A stretch of 5,828 nt of DNA from Bacillota bacterium (GTDB taxonomy: Bacteria > Bacillota > Bacilli > Alicyclobacillales > Alicyclobacillaceae): the NCBI GenBank assembly GCA_021820805.1, contig JAKADF010000246.1, positions 1 to 5,828 of the forward strand, in the 5' to 3' direction. The position numbers were made by a program, and so were the translations under genes. This document shows, piece by piece, positions 1 through 5,828 of the stretch; within the stretch, counting starts at the first letter, position 1; each line of letters begins with the position of its first letter. Below the pieces are notes generated by a model that was not told the origin of the DNA, searched no databases, and saw nothing but the letters and a program-made list of their open reading frames with translations.

Positions 1-1564
1 TACTTTCACGAATTGCATCTAGAAGTGTAGTTTTCCCGTGGTCAACGTGACCCATGATTGTGACAACAGGCGGCCTCGGTCTCAAGTCTTCTTGGCTGTC
101 TTCTTCAACCAACATATCCAGTGCTTCTTCATCAACAGGTTCAACAACTGTTAACTCAACGTTATATTCCCCGGCAATGAGTTCCATCGCGTCAGTATCA
201 ATCTCTTGGTTAATCGTCGCCATAATGCCAAGGAACAATAATTTCTTAATAATTTCAGATGGCTCACGTTTGATGAGTTTAGCAAAATCCCCAACCGGCA
301 TTGAACCTTCCACACTTACTTTTAACGGAACTTCAGGTTTTTTTGCCTCGCCCCGATTACCTGTGTTACCCGGACGCTTCTTATTCGGCTGACGGTTCAG
401 CTTTTCTTCATTAAAACGTTCTTTACGGTCTCTTGAAAATTCATCGCGTGATTTTGTTTTATCTTTATCTTTACGCAGCGACCCAGGTGCCGTGGGCTTA
501 GCCGCTACAGCCATCATGCCGCCTTGAGGACGTCCGCCGCCGCTACCGCCGCTGCGGTTGCCTCCGCTGCGCCCTGAGAATCCACCTTGTCCACCTTGTC
601 CACCTTGTCCACCATTGCCATAACCGCCGCCGCGATTTCCGGATTGACGATCACCACGGTTATTGCCGTGCGTGTATCCACCTGATGAAGATTTATCGCC
701 ATAGGAGCTTTGCCCGCCGCGATGATCACGCGAGTGACCGCCGCCGACTCCTCCTTGCGAATTTCTGTCTCCAGATTGCTGACCTGGTCTGCCATATCGA
801 TTGCCGCGATCTGATGAAGCGTTCGGCCGTGAACCAACATTGGAACCTTGGCCTCCATCTGTACGGCGATCCCGGCCGCCTAAATAGCCTCCGCCACGTC
901 TGTCCGGCCGGCTATCGGAGTTAGCTTGGCGACTCGGTCTGTCAGTACGATTGTTGTTATATGGCCGATTGCCAGTTTGACCGTTGTTATCTCGAACTGG
1001 TCTGCGGTTAGCTCCATCATTCATTCTCCGCACAGGCGACTCCCCATGTGTCGCGTGCTTCTTTTCCTCGCTCATTTCCTCCGAAACTTTACCCGTCTCC
1101 ATGCGTACTGTTCCTGCTGCTGCATTTCCTTCAGTTGTTTTATTCAGCTTTTGTTCGTCCTCTCCCTGTGATGAAGCAATCACATCTACTGTTACTTCAC
1201 GCGGTTTTAGCACTGCACGTTCAGCTCTTGGAGCACGTGCTTGAGTGAGTCCTTCCGCTTCTCCCCGATTTCTTACACTTTCCCCTGAAACAGCCGCATC
1301 AACTCGGTTCGCTTGCTCCTGTCTAACAGCCTTTTCACGCTGACGCTGTTTTTCACGCATCTCGCGTTCAACTTCTGTTGCATGTTTTTGTGCAGCACGC
1401 TGCTTTACATCAGAGAAAAATTTTTCAACCTTTTGCACCATGTTTTCGTCCATAACACTCATATGGTTAGCAACAGGTACATCAAGCCGGCTTAAAATCG
1501 TTAAAATTTCCTTGCTAGACATATTTAATTGTTTAGCGTACTCATACACTCTCAGTTTCGTCAA
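1..1564 (-). CDS. infB: Translation initiation factor IF2, N-terminal part (3' end outside window)
   Basis: IF2 is the GTPase that places initiator fMet-tRNA on the 30S subunit and promotes 50S joining. 521 codons are visible. Residues 4-48 form the IF2-N1 helical domain (RVYEYAKQLNMSSKEI). Residues about 50-180 are charged and helical in character, about 181-350 are Gly/Arg/Asn/Ser-rich low complexity, and about 411-475 form the IF2-N2 domain (VPLKVSVEGSMPVGDFAKL). The G1 P-loop GHVDHGKT lies at 505-512, and the frame is still open at the window edge, so the rest of the G domain and the C-terminal domains are missing. I chose the TTG at 1564 because GGGGGTG sits 6 nt upstream and the product begins MTKLRVYEYAK, as in the family. 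A GTG at 1573 (3 residues longer) is the alternative. The start lies inside the end of rplGA, which suggests translational coupling. G1 falls roughly 280 residues later than I recall for B. subtilis IF2, so the N-terminal half is greatly expanded. Confidence 0.96.
   Translation of the reverse strand, partial: MTKLRVYEYAKQLNMSSKEILTILSRLDVPVANHMSVMDENMVQKVEKFFSDVKQRAAQKHATEVEREMREKQRQREKAVRQEQANRVDAAVSGESVRNRGEAEGLTQARAPRAERAVLKPREVTVDVIASSQGEDEQKLNKTTEGNAAAGTVRMETGKVSEEMSEEKKHATHGESPVRRMNDGANRRPVRDNNGQTGNRPYNNNRTDRPSRQANSDSRPDRRGGGYLGGRDRRTDGGQGSNVGSRPNASSDRGNRYGRPGQQSGDRNSQGGVGGGHSRDHRGGQSSYGDKSSSGGYTHGNNRGDRQSGNRGGGYGNGGQGGQGGQGGFSGRSGGNRSGGSGGGRPQGGMMAVAAKPTAPGSLRKDKDKTKSRDEFSRDRKERFNEEKLNRQPNKKRPGNTGNRGEAKKPEVPLKVSVEGSMPVGDFAKLIKREPSEIIKKLLFLGIMATINQEIDTDAMELIAGEYNVELTVVEPVDEEALDMLVEEDSQEDLRPRPPVVTIMGHVDHGKTTLLDAIRES
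518..1024 (-). other. Gly/Arg/Asn-rich low-complexity linker inside infB
   Basis: This segment encodes IF2 residues of about 181-350. It is almost entirely Gly, Arg, Asn, Ser, Gln, Asp and Tyr, with RGG-like and GGQGG/GGY patches, and has almost no hydrophobic residues. It separates the N1 domain and a charged stretch from the N2 and G domains, and is expected to be disordered and flexible. Gly-rich linkers at this place in IF2 are known from several Gram-positive lineages. The RNA-binding or condensate-like character suggested by the RGG-like composition is inference only. Confidence 0.85.
581..613 (-). repeat. 9-bp tandem repeat in infB (about 3.7 copies)
   Basis: On the plus strand the unit TCCACCTTG occurs three times in perfect tandem (581, 590, 599), followed by a partial fourth copy, TCCACC. 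On the coding strand it reads as Gly-Gly-Gln triplets. Because the unit is a multiple of three, gain or loss of copies keeps the infB frame. It is probably a slippage product within the low-complexity linker. Confidence 0.9.
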
Positions 1565-1931
1565 AGGCTTCACCCCCGCTAATTTCCCCTGCCCGTCGGG
1601 CCATTTTCGCTGCAAACCCGGGGTCGGTCACAGCTACGACGGCAGAGTGCGCGCGTCCAAGGGCGCGACCTAGCTCGTCGGCAGTGAGACATTCGTATAA
1701 ACTGACACCGTAGAACGCACATTTATCATGATATTTCTTACTCGTATTTGCTCCAGCATCCTGTGCTAAGAAAACAAGTTTTGCTTGACCACTGCGTACG
1801 GCGTTCATAACTGCCTCATTCCCAGCAACAACGCAACTCGCTTTTTTAGCCAAACCAATATTTTGCATGAGCAAACGGCGCAGAGAATATTCGGGCTGCA
1901 TTTCTCCGGTATCCGTAGGTCTTCCAATCAA
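1542..1931 (-). CDS. rplGA: L7Ae-family ribosomal/K-turn-binding protein YlxQ (RplGA)
   Basis: This is a small RNA-binding protein of the L7Ae/L30e/S12e/Gadd45 superfamily, encoded just before infB in Bacillota. B. subtilis YlxQ is reported to be a kink-turn-binding protein of this type. The 129 residues show the family core: GLAKKASCVVAGNEAV (26-41), then KLVFLAQDAGANTSKK (51-66) holding the polar RNA-contact loop, and SAVVAVTDPGFAAKM (96-110). The Bacillus protein is about 100 residues, so this one has a longer N-terminus and a charged C-terminal tail that overlaps the infB start. The TTG start at 1931 overlaps the rnpM stop (TTGA), with GAGGGGAG about 9-10 nt upstream. An ATG at 1901 (MQPEYSLRRL) would give 119 residues, closer to the family, but has its GGAG only 2 nt away. 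Family call is firm, exact start uncertain. Confidence 0.9.
   Translation of the reverse strand: MIGRPTDTGEMQPEYSLRRLLMQNIGLAKKASCVVAGNEAVMNAVRSGQAKLVFLAQDAGANTSKKYHDKCAFYGVSLYECLTADELGRALGRAHSAVVAVTDPGFAAKMARRAGEISGGEAFDETESV
1571..1577 (-). promoter_or_regulatory. Ribosome binding site deciding the infB start
   Basis: The minus strand reads GGGGGTG, one mismatch from GGAGGTG, with 6 nt between it and the TTG at 1564. The rival GTG at 1573 lies inside this motif and has only AGGGG about 11 nt upstream. The site lies within the last codons of rplGA, so ribosomes finishing that gene would arrive at it. Confidence 0.55.
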
Positions 1932-2206
1932 TTCAGAAGCGCTCCCCTCAAACGTTCTTCTAGCTCATCGTAGAGCGCGTCTGGAATCGTCAGTTTGAGC
2001 GCCCTCTCAAAAGATTTACGCTTACGAGCAATCCTCAGGCACTCAGGATTTAGACAAAGATATGCGCCTCGACCATTCTGTTTGCCGGTCGTGTCTATGC
2101 ATAGACGATTGTCAGGTGTAAGCAATACCCTTATCAATTCACGTTTTGGGAACATTGCTTGGCACCCAACACATTTTCGAAGCGGAACTTTTTTAGTCGA
2201 TTGCAT
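1928..2206 (-). CDS. rnpM: RNase P modulator RnpM (YlxR family)
   Basis: This is a 92-residue YlxR/DUF448 protein. The B. subtilis homologue, now called RnpM, binds the RNase P RNA and modulates its activity. The family signatures are clear: PLRKCVGC (8-15) near the N-terminus and NGRGAYLC (44-51), followed by the basic helix of RIARKRKSFERALK. Cysteines at 12, 15, 51 and 56 could form a metal-like cluster, though metal binding is not certain for the family. The ATG start has a strong AAGGAGGA with about 6-7 nt spacing. The gene begins 29 bp after nusA, and its TGA overlaps the TTG start of rplGA. Length and neighbourhood match the usual nusA-ylxR-ylxQ-infB order, so the call is very secure. 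Confidence 0.95.
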   Translation of the reverse strand: MQSTKKVPLRKCVGCQAMFPKRELIRVLLTPDNRLCIDTTGKQNGRGAYLCLNPECLRIARKRKSFERALKLTIPDALYDELEERLRGALLN

Positions 2207-2235
2207 ATGTCATCCTCCTTCACGCCATGTCTTGC

Positions 2236-3360
2236 TTACAGTTCATTCAGCCAGTCATCCGACAAAGTACCAACATCATCTTCCTCTTCTTGTTCATCAA
2301 CCGACATCGTTCCAAAAAGGCCAAGTTCAGCTGCTTGTGTCTCACTTTTAATATCTATCTTCCAGCCCGTTAATTTGGCCGCCAGTCTAACGTTCTGACC
2401 TTCCTTGCCAATCGCTAAAGATAACTGATAATCAGGAACAATTGTCCGAGCGACTTTCTCGCCATCCAAAATCTGCACATCCACAACCTTCGCTGGTGAA
2501 AGGGAATTTGCGATGTATTGAGCCGGATCCTCACTCCACTCGATGATATCAACTTTTTCACCATGCAGTTCACTGACAACTGCTTGAACGCGCCCACCTC
2601 TCGCTCCAACACAAGCGCCAATCGGGTCGACCTCTGGATTTCGAGAATGAACCGCGATTTTAGAACGATAACCGGCTTCCCGAGAGACAGCTTTTATCTC
2701 AACAATCCCCTCAAAAATCTCAGGAACTTCTAATTCAAACAACCGTTTCAAGAGCCCTGGATGCGTCCTCGACAAGACAACTTGCGGACCTTTAGTGGTA
2801 CGTTCAACCCGTGATATGTACGCTTTCAACCTATCACCAGGTTTAAAATGATCTGAAGGCATTTGTTCCGACATCGGAAGTACCGCTTCTGTCTCACCTA
2901 GGTCAACAAAAAAAACTCGGCCATCCTGCCGTTGGATAATTCCGCTTACGATATCTTCTTCTTTATCGACATATTTCCCATAAATAACCGAACGTTCTGC
3001 TTCGCGAATTCTTTGTGTCACAACTTGCTTTGCCGTTTGTGCAGCAATTCGCCCAAAGTCTCTGGGAGTGACTTCAATTTCTACAACATCACCAACCTGA
3101 TAAGTTGGGTTCATATCTCGTGCTGCATCCAGTGAAATCTCGAGCCTTGTATCTTCCGGTTGTTCCGCAACTGTTTTACGAGCAAAAACTCGAACTTCTC
3201 CACTTTCACGATGAATATCAACTCTTACATTTGCAGCAGAATTAAAGTTGCGTTTGTACCCAGAAATGAGTGCAGCTTCAATTGCCTCAAGCAGAGTTTC
3301 CTTATCAATACCTTTTTCCTTAGCGAGTTGTTCCAACGCTTCAATAAAATCTATATTCAT
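2236..3360 (-). CDS. nusA: Transcription termination/antitermination factor NusA
   Basis: NusA binds RNA polymerase and nascent RNA, promotes pausing and hairpin-dependent termination, and takes part in antitermination of rRNA operons. The 374 residues show the polymerase-binding N-terminal domain (1 to about 125, with EAIEAALISGYKR and DFGRIAAQTAKQVV). An S1 domain follows at about 134-200 (GIIQRQDGRVFFVDLG). KH1 spans about 230-275 with GACVGARGGRVQAV, and KH2 about 300-345 with AIGKEGQNVRLAAKLTGW. The tail is acidic (EQEEEDDVGTLSDDW). As in other Gram-positives it lacks the two acidic repeat domains of the E. coli protein, and the length matches the B. subtilis form (about 370). The ATG is preceded by GGGGGAGG with 9 nt spacing. 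It lies 37 bp after rimP and presumably shares the rimP promoter. No internal terminator is visible. Confidence 0.98.
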   Translation of the reverse strand: MNIDFIEALEQLAKEKGIDKETLLEAIEAALISGYKRNFNSAANVRVDIHRESGEVRVFARKTVAEQPEDTRLEISLDAARDMNPTYQVGDVVEIEVTPRDFGRIAAQTAKQVVTQRIREAERSVIYGKYVDKEEDIVSGIIQRQDGRVFFVDLGETEAVLPMSEQMPSDHFKPGDRLKAYISRVERTTKGPQVVLSRTHPGLLKRLFELEVPEIFEGIVEIKAVSREAGYRSKIAVHSRNPEVDPIGACVGARGGRVQAVVSELHGEKVDIIEWSEDPAQYIANSLSPAKVVDVQILDGEKVARTIVPDYQLSLAIGKEGQNVRLAAKLTGWKIDIKSETQAAELGLFGTMSVDEQEEEDDVGTLSDDWLNEL

Positions 3361-3397
3361 GGAAGGCTGCCTCCCCCTTTCTAAATATCAATTAGCC

Positions 3398-3871
3398 CTA
3401 CAACTCTACGCTTAGTCTTGCAGACGCAACGCGATTAGACGGAATAACAATTTTTTTCTTCACGGCTTTTTCACGGTACTCAATTTCCAAGCTTGCTTCA
3501 TCGTAGTGGATCAAAAACCCCTCAACATCTCTTTTACCATCAATGGGTTCGTATAAAGATATGTGTACTTGCTTATTAATTGCCTTTTGAAAATCTGCAG
3601 GTTTCTTCAACGGCCGTTCAGCGCCTGGAGATGAGACCTCGAGGAAGTAAGCATTTGGAATCGGATCTACAATGTCCAATTGGTCAGACAAACGTTCACT
3701 GACTTTGCTGCAATCATCAATATCCACGCCTTCAGGTCTGTCGATGAACACACGTAAAAACCAACTGGAACCTTCCTTTTTATATTCTATATCTACAAGT
3801 TCCACGCCAACCTCATTCACAATTGGCAAAGCCAGTTTTTCTACGATGTCCGTCACACGTTCCTTAGGCAC
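3398..3871 (-). CDS. rimP: Ribosome maturation factor RimP
   Basis: RimP assists assembly and maturation of the 30S subunit. From the chosen GTG start the protein has 157 residues, matching the B. subtilis length (about 156). The N-terminal domain carries VELVDIEYKKEGSSWFLRVF (23-42), followed by EGVDIDDCSKVSE (47-59). The family signature YFLEVSSPGAERPLKK spans 75-90. The C-terminal SH3-like domain begins near residue 93 and ends NRVASARLSVEL. The GTG at 3871 has a near-perfect AAGGAGGA about 6-7 nt upstream. An in-frame ATG at 3925 would add 18 residues, but it lacks a ribosome binding site, lies right after a leader hairpin and adds no family-like sequence. rimP is the first gene of the rimP-nusA-rnpM-rplGA-infB operon here and is divergent from typA. 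Confidence 0.97.
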   Translation of the reverse strand: MPKERVTDIVEKLALPIVNEVGVELVDIEYKKEGSSWFLRVFIDRPEGVDIDDCSKVSERLSDQLDIVDPIPNAYFLEVSSPGAERPLKKPADFQKAINKQVHISLYEPIDGKRDVEGFLIHYDEASLEIEYREKAVKKKIVIPSNRVASARLSVEL

Positions 3872-3877
3872 AGAAAA

Positions 3878-3885
3878 TCCTCCTT
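3878..3885 (-). promoter_or_regulatory. Ribosome binding site deciding the rimP GTG start
   Basis: The minus strand reads AAGGAGGA, with 6 nt to the GTG at 3871. This is the best match to the 16S rRNA tail in the leader and excludes the longer in-frame ATG start at 3925. The site sits in the loop and upper stem of a small imperfect hairpin (GAAAA/TTTTC arms at 3893-3889 and 3877-3873). Confidence 0.8.
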
Positions 3886-3931
3886 GAGTTTTCATTCCAG
3901 CGCACACGATGCTCCGCCATTTCATAAATCA

Positions 3932-3953
3932 AAGAGTGGGTCTCCCCACTCTT
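3932..3953 (-). promoter_or_regulatory. Leader RNA hairpin upstream of rimP
   Basis: A perfect 9-bp inverted repeat (AAGAGTGGG / CCCACTCTT) with a 4-nt loop lies in the 5' untranslated leader of rimP, between the predicted promoter and the rimP ribosome binding site. On the minus strand the stem is followed by TTTGATTTAT, a broken U-tract, so it could act as a weak attenuator or pause site rather than a full terminator. From memory, GUGGG/CCCAC hairpins are common ahead of rimP in Bacillota, which suggests a conserved leader element. I could not check this by alignment. The stem itself is certain; its function is inferred. Confidence 0.65.
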
Positions 3954-3986
3954 CGCGTCACAACCTATACGAAGCTTAACGTCAAT

Positions 3987-4015
3987 ATTGTAACATTGGA
4001 GAAACAAGGTTGCAA
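3987..4015 (-). promoter_or_regulatory. Predicted sigma-A promoter of the rimP-nusA-infB operon
   Basis: On the minus strand the -35 is TTGCAA (4015-4010, 4 of 6 matches) and the -10 is TACAAT (3992-3987, 5 of 6), separated by 17 bp. A TG one base ahead of the -10 gives an extended -10 element. The start of transcription would fall near 3980, giving a leader of about 108 nt that contains the 9-bp hairpin. No better promoter was found in the intergenic region for this strand. Confidence 0.65.
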
Positions 4016-4034
4016 TTTTAATTTTGCCCATACA

Positions 4035-4063
4035 TTGATAAAACGAACCCTACATGCTAAGGT
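4035..4063 (+). promoter_or_regulatory. Possible typA promoter
   Basis: On the plus strand, TTGATA (4035-4040, 5 of 6 matches to -35) is followed after 17 bp by TAAGGT (4058-4063, 3 of 6) with a preceding TGC that could serve as an extended -10. Transcription would begin near 4070, about 55 nt ahead of the typA ATG. The -10 match is poor, so this is only the best available candidate. Confidence 0.3.
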
Positions 4064-4124
4064 GAAAGCGGCGTGCTTTTACTGCACTTACAAATCTACA
4101 GAACGATATTGAGGGAAATGAATA

Positions 4125-5828
4125 ATGGAAACGAAAATAAACAGCATTAGAAATGTGGCCATCGTTGCACACGTTGACCACGGCAAAACAAGCTTGGTAG
4201 ACCAACTTTTACGCCAATCCGGGTTATTTCGGGAGAACGAACACATTGCTGAGCGAGTCATGGATTCAGGTGACATCGAACGTGAACGCGGAATTACGAT
4301 TTTAGCAAAGAACACTGCCATCCCATATAAAGATGTGCGCATTAATATTGTTGACACACCTGGCCATGCTGATTTCAGCGGCGAGGTGGAACGGATAGTC
4401 AAAATGGTCGATGGAGTATTGCTCGTTGTGGATGCTTTCGAAGGGGTAATGCCTCAGACTAAATTCGTGTTGCAAAAAGCACTTGCACAAGGCCTGGTTC
4501 CAGTTGTCGTCGTTAATAAGATTGACAGAGAGAACTCCCGTCCTAAAGAAGTGGTAGATGAGGTATTAGATCTTTTTATTGAACTTGGAGCATCCATGGA
4601 ACAATGTGAGTTCCCTGTCGTTTATGCATCTGCACTCCAAGGCATTGCGACCCTTGATCCAGAAATACCGGGAACAAACATGCAACCATTATTTGATGCC
4701 ATTTTGACTCATATTCCTGCTCCTTACGCGGACACAGAAGCTCCTTTACAATGGCAAGTAACGATGCTGGATTATAATGAATTCCTTGGCCGAATCGGTA
4801 TTGGCCGAATTGCACGCGGAACCATGAATATTGGCCAATCCGTTTCGATCGTAAAACGCGATGGCCAAATCGAACGCTCCCGTATTGTAAAACTGTTTTC
4901 GTTTGAAGGGTTAAAGAGAATCGAGGTTGAAACTGCAAGTGCCGGAGATATTGTTGCCCTTGCTGGCATCACCGATATTACAGTCGGAGAAACTGTTTGT
5001 GATATCGACAACCCTGAGGCACTACCGCTTCTTCATATCGACGAACCTACATTGCAAATGACATTTCGCGTCAATAACAGCCCATTCGCGGGACGCGAAG
5101 GAACTTATGTAACCTCTCGGAAGCTTCGTGAACGTTTATTTGCAGAGTTAGAATCTGACGTAAGTTTGCGTGTTGAAGAAACCGAGGATACAGATGCATT
5201 CCTAGTGTCAAGCCGCGGTGAACTGCACCTTTCGATTTTGATTGAAACAATGCGTCGAGAAGGTTACGAAATGCAGGTATCAAAACCACAAGTTATTCTG
5301 AAACGTGAAGAAGGACAATTGCTCGAACCTCTTGAATTATTGGTTGCAGATGTCCCCAGTGATTCAGTTGGTTCCGTTATTGAAGCACTTGGATACCGCA
5401 AAGGTGAAATGAGAAACCTTGAACCTTCTGCTACTGGTGAATCGACACGCATGGAATTTCTTGTACCAGCTCGCGGGCTCATTGGTTTCCGAACAGAATT
5501 TTTGACACTGACGCGCGGCTACGGAATCATGAGCCACAGTTTCTTCGAATATGGCGAGTGGAGAGGCGATGTAACAACAAGGCGTACGGGCGTTCTAGTT
5601 GCCATCGAATCAGGAACCGCAACTTCTTACAGCATTCAAAACTTGGAAGACCGAGGCATCATGTTCATTACACCGGGAACTGTCGTTTATGAAGGTATGA
5701 TTATCGGCGAACATACTCGTGAAAATGATTTAGCGGTGAACGTTATCAAAGCAAAACATCAATCAAACGTTCGTTCATCTGTAAAAGACGAAACGATTAA
5801 ATTAAAAGCACCACGTTTAATGTCACTT
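4125..5828 (+). CDS. typA: Translational GTPase TypA/BipA (3' end outside window)
   Basis: TypA/BipA is an EF-G-like GTPase that binds the 70S ribosome. It is linked to ribosome assembly and to growth under stress or cold. 568 codons are visible with no stop. The family is about 610 residues, so roughly 45 C-terminal residues lie beyond the edge. The G domain shows G1 AHVDHGKT (15-22), the switch/G2 segment RERGITI (53-59), G3 DTPGH (77-81) and G4 NKID (131-134), with a probable G5 near YASALQG (167-173). Domain II starts near 207 ([20 protein letters not shown]). The EF-G-like domain III includes [13 protein letters not shown] (362-374), domain V includes [14 protein letters not shown] (447-460), and the TypA-specific C-terminal domain includes GVLVAIESG and [19 protein letters not shown]. 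The ATG is preceded by GAGGG with 9 nt spacing. The gene is divergent from rimP across 253 bp. All catalytic motifs seen are intact. Confidence 0.97.
   Translation, partial: METKINSIRNVAIVAHVDHGKTSLVDQLLRQSGLFRENEHIAERVMDSGDIERERGITILAKNTAIPYKDVRINIVDTPGHADFSGEVERIVKMVDGVLLVVDAFEGVMPQTKFVLQKALAQGLVPVVVVNKIDRENSRPKEVVDEVLDLFIELGASMEQCEFPVVYASALQGIATLDPEIPGTNMQPLFDAILTHIPAPYADTEAPLQWQVTMLDYNEFLGRIGIGRIARGTMNIGQSVSIVKRDGQIERSRIVKLFSFEGLKRIEVETASAGDIVALAGITDITVGETVCDIDNPEALPLLHIDEPTLQMTFRVNNSPFAGREGTYVTSRKLRERLFAELESDVSLRVEETEDTDAFLVSSRGELHLSILIETMRREGYEMQVSKPQVILKREEGQLLEPLELLVADVPSDSVGSVIEALGYRKGEMRNLEPSATGESTRMEFLVPARGLIGFRTEFLTLTRGYGIMSHSFFEYGEWRGDVTTRRTGVLVAIESGTATSYSIQNLEDRGIMFITPGTVVYEGMIIGEHTRENDLAVNVIKAKHQSNVRSSVKDETIKLKAPRLMSL

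Noticed and set aside
514..858. A 114-codon open frame on the minus strand inside infB, rich in Ala/Val/Asp
   Set aside because: It is a shadow of the GC-rich, repetitive infB linker in another frame, with no family resemblance and no ribosome binding site of note.
1018..1082. Internal in-frame ATG codons of infB (residues 164 and 181) with GGAGG or GGAG close by, as a possible second IF2 form
   Set aside because: The spacing from the Shine-Dalgarno-like bases to the ATG is only 1-2 nt, too short for efficient initiation. Shorter IF2 forms do exist in other bacteria, so this is not excluded.
685..1248. Several open frames on the plus strand antisense to infB
   Set aside because: They are mutually overlapping and unlike any known protein, and they lie opposite a clearly coding infB frame.
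3872..3925. An 18-residue N-terminal extension of RimP from an in-frame ATG at 3925
   Set aside because: There is no Shine-Dalgarno ahead of that ATG, which directly follows the leader hairpin. The GTG at 3871 has a strong AAGGAGGA and gives the family length.
3932..3953. The hairpin as an intrinsic terminator for plus-strand transcription
   Set aside because: The plus-strand 3' flank is CGCGTCA with no T-run, and no plus-strand gene ends there.
4016..4036. Use of the self-complementary TTGCAA at 4010-4015 as a -35 for typA as well, with TACATT as -10
   Set aside because: The spacing would be 15 bp and the -10 is weak. TTGATA with a 17-bp spacer is slightly better, though still poor.
4118..4150. 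A short frame from ATG 4118 overlapping the typA start
   Set aside because: It closes at a TAG after about ten codons in a different frame from typA and lies too close (2 nt) to the GAGGG. It is probably chance.

Overview
The window looks like a chromosomal housekeeping region of a Gram-positive, low-to-mid GC Bacillota (Bacilli-type) bacterium. The basis is the gene order rimP-nusA-rnpM(ylxR)-rplGA(ylxQ)-infB on the minus strand. NusA also has the short Gram-positive form (S1-KH1-KH2 with an acidic tail and no C-terminal repeat domains), and the Shine-Dalgarno sequences are strong. The large Gly/Arg/Asn-rich insert in IF2 and the frequent GTG/TTG starts would fit an Alicyclobacillus- or Paenibacillus-like lineage, but the sequence read alone does not establish the genus.

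Minus strand, read right to left: a good sigma-A-type promoter (4015-3987) leads into a leader of about 110 nt carrying a 9-bp hairpin (3953-3932). Then follow rimP (30S maturation), nusA (transcription elongation, termination and antitermination), rnpM (RNase P modulator), rplGA (L7Ae-family RNA-binding protein) and infB (translation initiation factor IF2). infB is cut by the left edge of the window shortly after its G1 P-loop. The genes are tightly packed: 37 bp between rimP and nusA, 29 bp between nusA and rnpM, a 4-bp overlap of rnpM and rplGA, and an overlap of about 23 bp between rplGA and infB. This implies one transcript with translational coupling at the distal end.

Plus strand: typA (bipA), a ribosome-associated translational GTPase, is transcribed divergently from a 253-bp shared intergenic region. 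It runs off the right edge about 45 residues short of the usual family length. All six genes act on the ribosome, on RNA or on transcription-translation coupling, so the region is functionally coherent.

No mobile element, CRISPR array, tRNA or rRNA gene was seen. I see no convincing novel system. The points most worth a second look are the unusually long, low-complexity N-terminal half of IF2 (the G1 motif starts only at residue 505), the hairpin leader ahead of rimP with a possible competing fold, and typA standing where polC commonly stands next to rimP in Bacilli.
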